From Actinomycetota bacterium (lineage in GTDB: Bacteria > Actinomycetota > Actinomycetes > S36-B12 > UBA10799), in contig DMNR01000155.1 of NCBI GenBank assembly GCA_003452655.1, positions 3,108 through 13,199 on the forward strand: DNA of 10,092 nucleotides, in the 5' to 3' direction. A program made the position numbers and the translations under genes. The notes under the pieces were generated by a model that ran no database searches, had not been told where the DNA came from, and worked only from the letters and a program-made list of their open reading frames with translations. Shown here piece after piece: positions 6,043 through 10,092 of the stretch (within the stretch, counting starts at the first letter, position 1; every line of letters starts with the position of its first letter).

Positions 6043-6057
6043 CCTGAGGCGTTGGCC
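5967..6057 (+). repeat. attC5 (91 bp)
   Basis: R'' GGCGAAC (5967-5973) and R' GTTGGCC (6051-6057). CAGCGCAATGCC pairs with GGCATGGCTG. The centre closely follows attC2 (GCCTCTA, ATGTCCT, TTCGGC), so 2 and 5 form one subtype. The GAGG before R' could act as a Shine-Dalgarno for cassette 6. Confidence 0.9.
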
Positions 6058-6062
6058 GAAAG

Positions 6063-6641
6063 ATGAAGACATACATCATCGCGCTCCTGAGTACGCTCGC
6101 GATCGGCGGGTGCCGGAAGGCGGAGCCTGTGACGCCACCTTCGGCAGCAGGCGAGGTCCATGCGGTATCCGGGCGTGCTGAGTTTGTAGAGGCGGCTCAG
6201 CTGCTGGCCTCTCCAGAGCGATATAGCGGTAGGCGCATCATTTTGGCTGGGATTTGGAGATCAGGCTTCGAGCGCGAGAGCCTCGATCTAGAGAATCCTC
6301 AGCAGACATTTGGCATTTGGGTCGAGCTAGACGACGCCAAGATCAAAGAAAAGTACGGGAATCTATCTCATCTCGTTCAGCTCCCACCGTCGAATCTCGT
6401 GGATCAAGATGGCAGTATCGTGAGTCGAGTGGTCGCTGAGGGTTCGTTCTTCTATCGGCGGTTCGACGCGAAGAAGAGAGAGGATGGGTTCGGGCACATG
6501 GGTGTCTCGGAAGGCCTGTTTCTGATCGATCGTATCTTGGTCTCAGAGTCCGTCGGAAAAGATCAGGCCAACCAGCGACTACAGGGAACGCCGGAAAGCG
6601 TCCCGTCCTCTTCGGCTGGGCCGGAGGCCCGGCGTCCCTGA
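6063..6641 (+). CDS. Cassette 6: predicted lipoprotein, OB-fold-like
   Basis: The N-terminus MKTYIIALLSTLAIGGC is a lipoprotein signal peptide with lipobox IGGC and lipidated Cys17. The mature protein would be anchored to a membrane facing the periplasm. Residues about 39-75 (VEAAQLLASPERYSGRRIILAGIW) follow the pattern 'ASPERYxGRRIxLxGxW' of small OB-fold-like or nucleotide-anticodon-like beta-barrel domains that I have seen in hypothetical periplasmic proteins. The middle (FGIWVELDDA) and the VVAEGSFFYRRF strand fit the same fold. Function is unknown. The last 25 or so residues, starting ANQRLQG, come from attC6. It starts 20 bases after the cassette 5 stop. It would need the host Lgt/Lsp system, so the array comes from a lineage that makes lipoproteins. 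Confidence 0.75.
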   Translation: MKTYIIALLSTLAIGGCRKAEPVTPPSAAGEVHAVSGRAEFVEAAQLLASPERYSGRRIILAGIWRSGFERESLDLENPQQTFGIWVELDDAKIKEKYGNLSHLVQLPPSNLVDQDGSIVSRVVAEGSFFYRRFDAKKREDGFGHMGVSEGLFLIDRILVSESVGKDQANQRLQGTPESVPSSSAGPEARRP

Positions 6642-6656
6642 CCCGGAGCGTTCGCC
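6566..6656 (+). repeat. attC6 (91 bp)
   Basis: R'' GGCCAAC (6566-6572) and R' GTTCGCC (6650-6656). CAGGGAACGCCGG pairs with CCGGCGTCCCTG with one extra A. The GGAG directly before R' lies eight bases from the cassette 7 ATG, so this attC supplies a ribosome binding site. It is very similar to attC7. Confidence 0.92.
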
Positions 6657-7250
6657 ATGAAGATTCTATCGATTCTCCTCTTGGCTCCGCTAGTTGCACT
6701 TGCCGGATGGCCGCCACCAACCCAAGACCAGGCACAGCGAATATTCGATGGGTTCGTGGACTCAGCGGACGAGCTGATCGCAGAAGCCGTCGGATTTTCT
6801 CAGGCGCCAGAGCCTGCCGCTCACAATATTCGAATTTGGTCCACAAGCGCCGAGTCCGATATTCGCGCGCTCAAAGGGTATTTCCGGCTGACGATCCCAC
6901 CGCCGAAGGTCGAGATGATAGATGGGAAAGAAGAGCTGTTATATGAAGGCTTTAAATGCGGCTGCTATGGTGATTTTGTCATCACGCTGAAGAAGGACGG
7001 ACGTGAGATTGCTTCGTTCAGAATGGCGCACGGTGAGCACATTGGATGCCGCGCGATTCGGGATGATTCGGCCATTCGAATAGACAAAGTCGCGTTGGCG
7101 CCATTCAACAGCCGATTGATTGAACTCGCCCGGAAGATGTTTGCAGAGAAGCGGGCGGAGGAAAGAAAACCGGCGGGCGAACAAGCCACCACAGGGAACG
7201 ACGGGAAAGCGTCCCGTTCTTCGGCGGAGCCTGAGGTCCGTCGCCCCTGA
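6657..7250 (+). CDS. Cassette 7: secreted/periplasmic protein of unknown function
   Basis: The 197-residue protein begins with a Sec signal peptide (MKILSILLLAPLVALA, cleavage expected after ALA near residue 16). The mature part has a helical region (about 22-50), then a beta-rich core. The core contains a cysteine cluster GFKCGCYGDFVITL (98-111) and a later MAHGEHIGC stretch. I recall the pattern 'CxCxGDxxIxF ... HGxxI' from uncharacterised proteins, some of them cassette-encoded; the three cysteines and the histidines could bind metal or form disulphides, but no function is known. The ATG abuts the attC6 core, with GGAG of attC6 eight bases upstream as a usable Shine-Dalgarno. The tail from about residue 172 is encoded by attC7, in a different frame from the tails of cassettes 4-6. 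Confidence 0.75.
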   Translation: MKILSILLLAPLVALAGWPPPTQDQAQRIFDGFVDSADELIAEAVGFSQAPEPAAHNIRIWSTSAESDIRALKGYFRLTIPPPKVEMIDGKEELLYEGFKCGCYGDFVITLKKDGREIASFRMAHGEHIGCRAIRDDSAIRIDKVALAPFNSRLIELARKMFAEKRAEERKPAGEQATTGNDGKASRSSAEPEVRRP

Positions 7251-7265
7251 CCTGGAACGTTCAAG
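7176..7265 (+). repeat. attC7, terminal attC (90 bp)
   Basis: R'' GGCGAAC (7176-7182) and an R' position occupied by GTTCAAG (7259-7265). CAGGGAACGACGG pairs with CCGTCGCCCCTG. The first three bases of R' are kept, but the last four depart from the GTTNGCC-type ends of the other sites. This is expected if they belong to the flank rather than to another cassette. Confidence 0.85.
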
Positions 7266-7281
7266 AGCCGGTCGCGGCCGA

Positions 7282-7872
7282 TTAACTGGGAGTCGCTTTT
7301 GGGCAGAGCGAGTGGACGCTGGACACTGGCAAACCCAGTTCCCCAGCGATAGCCCGGATGCTCTTCCCATCCTTGCGCAACTTCTGGACGGCCGCGGCGT
7401 GTCTTCTCAAGGACGGTGGGCGCCCTAGCCTCTTGCCGCGGGCTTTGGCGGCGGCAAGGCCCGACAAGGTTCGCTCCCGGATCAGTTCGCGTTCGAATTC
7501 GGCCACCGCCATCAGGACACCCAGTTGCAACCGGCCTGCCGGGTTGTTCTCCGTCGTGTCGATACCCTGCGACGTGCACACGAGGCCGACCTTGTGCCGG
7601 GTCAACTCGTCCAGAATCAACGCAAGGTGCATGAGCGACCGCCCCAGACGGTCGAGTTTGAAGCAGACGATCGTGTCGACCGTCCCGGCGCGAACATCGC
7701 CGAGTAGACGCTCAAGCACCGGCCTGGTCGTGGAGGCGCTGCCCGAAGCCGTTTCCTTGTAGATCGCTGGGGACGACCATTTCCGGCGCCTGCAGTAGGC
7801 GCGCAATTCGCGCTCTTGGCTGTCCAAGCGCTGATCGTCCGTCGAAACACGCAAATAGAGGGCTACGGGCAC
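7282..7872 (-). CDS. Serine recombinase (resolvase/invertase family)
   Basis: The 196-residue protein is a full-length small serine recombinase. It has nucleophile Ser10 in YLRVSTDDQ, the DSQERELRAY helix, KLDRLGRSL with the conserved Asp and Arg residues, then NPAGRLQLGVLMAVAEFERELIRERT leading into helix E, a GKRLGRPP linker and a C-terminal helix-turn-helix (SIRAIAGELGLPVSSVH). It would cut at short dyad sites and resolve, invert or integrate DNA. The start is GTG at 7872, chosen because it gives the family-typical N-terminus and has GGGGGGAGG about 11 bases upstream. Its 3' end faces the last cassette. A truncated homologue in the same orientation lies beyond intI at 1461-1708. Candidate binding sites lie just upstream. 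Confidence 0.95.
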   Translation of the reverse strand: MPVALYLRVSTDDQRLDSQERELRAYCRRRKWSSPAIYKETASGSASTTRPVLERLLGDVRAGTVDTIVCFKLDRLGRSLMHLALILDELTRHKVGLVCTSQGIDTTENNPAGRLQLGVLMAVAEFERELIRERTLSGLAAAKARGKRLGRPPSLRRHAAAVQKLRKDGKSIRAIAGELGLPVSSVHSLCPKATPS

Positions 7873-7881
7873 TGTTCAGAA
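7873..7881 (+). repeat. GTTCAG half-site at the recombinase start
   Basis: TGTTCAGAA directly abuts the recombinase GTG start codon. It repeats the arm of the dyad at 7928-7955. A bound recombinase here would cover the start codon, so it could be an accessory recombination subsite or an autoregulatory operator. Confidence 0.45.
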
Positions 7882-7927
7882 ATCCTCCCCCCGTTTTAGG
7901 CCCCCTGCCCTCCTCTGCAAGGCTGAG

Positions 7928-7955
7928 TGTTCAGCAATCGTTCATTTTCTGAACG
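7928..7955. repeat. 28-bp dyad, candidate recombinase site
   Basis: GTTCAGNAA occurs on both strands, facing inward, as outer arms of a 28-bp site with a non-symmetric centre. The inner hairpin CGTTCA-TTTTC-TGAACG lies at 7939-7955. A site of this length and form upstream of a serine recombinase gene is what a resolvase subsite I looks like. No family consensus was matched. Confidence 0.5.
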
Positions 7956-8032
7956 GTCCTGAGGGATGCATGGGGAGGCCTTCTCATCGCGCGAACCCAA
8001 GTCTCCCACTTCTCTCGCCCCATCGTTTCCGC

Positions 8033-8242
8033 TCAATGGTTCGAGTGCAACCTCGGCAACCGCCGCCACCCAACCGGGTGAAGCTCGCGATTGCGCCACC
8101 ATAGCTTGCCCGTCCAAGTCCCTGGCTCTGTGCTTCCATCCGGCAAGAGCACGGTCACTGTTTCGTAGGCGTTTGGCGGTTCTGTCACGGGGAGCCAAGG
8201 GCCGTCTTCGGGGTGAGGATCTCGCTCCTGGTTGTCGGCCAT
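8033..8242 (-). CDS. 69-residue DUF551-like protein
   Basis: A small acidic-to-basic protein with the layout W16-LPVTEPP, then VTVLLPDGS (29-37), then WTGKLWWRN (43-51) and a final WRRL (59-62). This pattern (W-x-P-V near the start, a V-x-V-L-x-x-D-G strand, WW, and a closing W-R) recalls DUF551-type domains common in phage and mobile-element proteins. The ATG at 8242 is chosen over an upstream TTG because GGGAGAAG lies about eight bases before it. It lies 116 bases downstream of the methyltransferase on the same strand and may be co-transcribed. Function is unknown; it could be an accessory of the modification system or leftover phage DNA. Confidence 0.6.
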   Translation of the reverse strand: MADNQERDPHPEDGPWLPVTEPPNAYETVTVLLPDGSTEPGTWTGKLWWRNRELHPVGWRRLPRLHSNH

Positions 8243-8358
8243 GGTTCGATCTTCTCCCGAAACTAGGACATGGAAAGATTTTCTCCGTAGATCGTTGCAG
8301 GGCGAACCGGCTCGCTTCTCGTACCGGCGCAAGTTGCTGGGCGCACTCAATCAGTGCC

Positions 8359-10092
8359 TCAGCGAACGAAGGTGCCCTGCATGTCGCCGGCGCGAGCGCG
8401 ACCGAGGGCGACAAGCGTATCGAGGATTTCTGCCACATCCGCTGGCTTGGCCCGGGCAAAACGCTGTGCCAGCTCGGAGGGAGTCACCGGTACAGTGGCG
8501 GCACTCAGCGCGGACTCCACCGCCTTCGCGCGCTCGGCCAAGGACTTTGGCCAGGCGATTTTCGGTTGGGCGGCCTGTGGCCCGACGGGCGACGGTTTAG
8601 CAGGCCGCTCTTTCTTCCCGGAACTGGGTTTTGAGCCCGCCGCGTCGGTCAGACCGAGCTCGCTCTGGTCCTTCGGCTTCCCCTCCTTCTGCCTTGGTAT
8701 CTGGTATTCCGGTCGCAGCCAGCGAACGTTGCCGTCCTCCTCCTCGGCGGCACGGGCAGCGTTGAGGGCGACGACGCGCTCGAGGATCTCCTCGTCGGTG
8801 AGCGGCCAGGGCCAGCCGTAGGCGTCGGCCACAGCCGCATCGAGTTCCTGGTGCAGGTGCAAAAGCGTGGAGACGAGGGCGTCGTCGAGGATGACCTTAT
8901 CCTTGGCGGTGAGCATCGCGGCGGCGCGCAGCTTTTCCAGGACGTTGTAGATGTCGGTGAGGCCGAGGCCGTGTTGGGCCTGGGCGCGCTTGCGGTGGGC
9001 GTCGATCTCCTCAGCGAGCTTCCGGATTCTCCCCTTTTGCGCCTCCGTGCAGTCAGGGAAGGGGAAGGGATCGAAGCAGGTCGAATTCACATATACAGGA
9101 CGATCTTCCAGTGTACTACCTTGCAGGGAAGACCAGACTAGATGTGGACGGCTCGATAGTGTGCCGAGCAAGAATGCATCATCGCTGGCCACAACTCGGA
9201 TCTTTTGGTCGGGCATGACCGAGCCTGAGATGAAACTAAAGAGCCGATGCTTGGCGGTTTCGGTTGTGCCGATGAAACGCTTAAGCCCATTCAGTGCTTC
9301 GCGCATTAATGGGCGCGGCTCGGCGAATACCCACCAGCGGTCACGGTATGTGGCGCGTTTATTCTGGTCGCGCTCGGGTTTCACCGTACGAAGAATGTGT
9401 TCGTAGACTTTAGGGAACCGTTCACGGACTTCTGCGGCGGAAAGACCGAAAAGATCGATCACCAACGCATCCCTTGAGTTATTCGTGAGGTCTCGACCAT
9501 TTAAGTATGGATGGATGTGGTTACTGAGCTCTGATGTTTTGCCTAGACCCAGTGTCGCGGCTTCGTCTTTTGAAACCATGAATCCCATGCCATGCAGTTT
9601 CATCCCCATGTGGGCGATACCTTCGTTAGCTTTCAGCGGACTGATTCTGGCGGAGTCGGTTCCTGTAGTGAGATCGGCGTGAACTTTGCCGAGATCGCAT
9701 GAGAGCTGGATCGAGTGCTCGCCGGTCTCTTCGTCGGGAATCTCGCGGGTGACTTCGTAAAGACGACCGGTGGGGCTCGGTGTAGGAGCGAGCTTGCTCG
9801 CGATTTTGGACGTGGGCTTCGCGGGCGGAGTCGGGCTCGCGTGCAAGCACACCTCTACGGGAAGCGCGCCTACGGTCATCGCGATGCGCACGGCGGCGCA
9901 TTCGGTGGCGTCGATCCAGGGGTGATCGGGAATCGCAAAGATGAGGTAGATGCCTTCGTCCAGCGCGGATTGAACGACGCGGCGGTTGAAGGTCTGTTTG
10001 ATCGAGTTGGTGGTGATGAAACCGAAGCGGCGGGTGCGGCCGGCGAGCGTCTCCTGTGCGGCTTTGTGCCACCAGTACATCACGAAGTCGGC
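8359..10092 (-). CDS. Adenine-specific DNA methyltransferase, C-terminal part (MmeI/DrmMI-like)
   Basis: The frame is open past the window edge; 577 residues are seen. It begins ADFVMYWWHKAA, which in this family follows the catalytic NPPF/Y motif (itself outside the window). Next come the methyltransferase-fold end (FGFITTNSIKQTFNRR, then a DATECAAVRIAMTVG strand), a long target-recognition region (with LNGRDLTNN and FISGSVMPDQKIRVVAS), and DRPVYVNSTCFDPFPFPD. A helical C-terminus contains LDAAVADAYGWP, LTDEEILERVVALN and VRWLRPEYQ. A Lys/Pro-rich linker and a winged-helix-like tail end the protein. These features match class I DNA methyltransferases related to MmeI (type IIG/IIL enzymes) and to the DISARM methylase DrmMI. 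Whether a nuclease or helicase accompanies it cannot be seen here. It modifies adenines in self DNA. Confidence 0.85.
   Translation of the reverse strand, partial: ADFVMYWWHKAAQETLAGRTRRFGFITTNSIKQTFNRRVVQSALDEGIYLIFAIPDHPWIDATECAAVRIAMTVGALPVEVCLHASPTPPAKPTSKIASKLAPTPSPTGRLYEVTREIPDEETGEHSIQLSCDLGKVHADLTTGTDSARISPLKANEGIAHMGMKLHGMGFMVSKDEAATLGLGKTSELSNHIHPYLNGRDLTNNSRDALVIDLFGLSAAEVRERFPKVYEHILRTVKPERDQNKRATYRDRWWVFAEPRPLMREALNGLKRFIGTTETAKHRLFSFISGSVMPDQKIRVVASDDAFLLGTLSSRPHLVWSSLQGSTLEDRPVYVNSTCFDPFPFPDCTEAQKGRIRKLAEEIDAHRKRAQAQHGLGLTDIYNVLEKLRAAAMLTAKDKVILDDALVSTLLHLHQELDAAVADAYGWPWPLTDEEILERVVALNAARAAEEEDGNVRWLRPEYQIPRQKEGKPKDQSELGLTDAAGSKPSSGKKERPAKPSPVGPQAAQPKIAWPKSLAERAKAVESALSAATVPVTPSELAQRFARAKPADVAEILDTLVALGRARAGDMQGTFVR

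Larger units (their letters stand above)
1971..7259 (+). mobile_element. Integron: intI, attI region and seven-cassette array
   Basis: The integrase gene points away from a row of seven short units, each made of one ORF and one attC site of near-constant length (90-92 bp). This is the standard integron layout. Using the G|TT cleavage point, the cassettes run 3222-3560, 3561-4084, 4085-4473, 4474-5287, 5288-6051, 6052-6650 and 6651-7259. Every ORF is on the + strand. The attC sites resemble each other, as in sedentary chromosomal integrons, although the flanks suggest a mobile setting. No sul1, qacE or resistance cassette is present, so it is not a clinical class 1 integron. Confidence 0.93.

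Noticed and set aside
3475..7265. CRISPR array, suggested by regularly placed repeats of similar size
   Set aside because: The repeats are 90-92 bp, diverged, internally palindromic and separated by whole genes; they are attC sites.
7896..8459. 187-residue ORF on the - strand
   Set aside because: It overlaps the methyltransferase end and the 69-residue gene in other frames, and its composition is that of a GC-rich shadow.

Overview
The window holds a complete integron: an integron integrase, its attI region and an array of seven gene cassettes. It is bracketed by two copies of a small serine recombinase gene. To the left are genes that look like plasmid or integrative-element backbone. To the right is the end of a large DNA methyltransferase gene. 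The DNA is moderately GC-rich. One cassette carries a lipoprotein signal and another a Sec signal peptide, so a Gram-negative-type bacterium is likely. The phylum cannot be fixed from the sequence; the attC-encoded protein tails feel like those of environmental bacteria such as Verrucomicrobiota, but that is only recall.

Left flank (1-1464, + strand): an unrecognised 181-residue ORF is followed by a ParA/MipZ-type P-loop ATPase with a deviant Walker A motif. Its stop codon touches the stop of a converging, truncated serine recombinase remnant (1461-1708, - strand). The 260 bases after the remnant hold no recognisable gene but contain a 28-bp near-perfect palindrome.

Integron (1971-7259): intI lies on the - strand with all catalytic residues and the IntI-specific insertion. 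It diverges from the cassettes. Between intI and cassette 1 is a candidate intI promoter, then two ungapped 80-bp direct repeats 104 bp apart, then the probable attI core. The seven cassettes follow on the + strand, each with one ORF and a 90-92 bp attC. They encode a small membrane protein, a 144-residue unknown, a 90-residue unknown, an esterase-D-like hydrolase, an Imm26-like protein, a lipoprotein and a secreted protein. Start codons sit 0-5 bases behind the attC core. In cassettes 4-7 the ORF runs right through attC; in 4-6 it ends 13-20 bases before the next start.

Right flank (7260-10092, - strand): an intact serine recombinase gene, with candidate recombination or operator dyads just upstream; a 69-residue DUF551-like protein; and the C-terminal 577 residues of an MmeI/DrmMI-like adenine DNA methyltransferase that continues past the window. 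The methyltransferase marks a restriction or phage-defence locus.

Together the genes suggest an accessory island. IntI would capture and shuffle cassettes, the serine recombinase may move or resolve the segment, and the cassette products (mostly unknown) may include immunity or defence functions.
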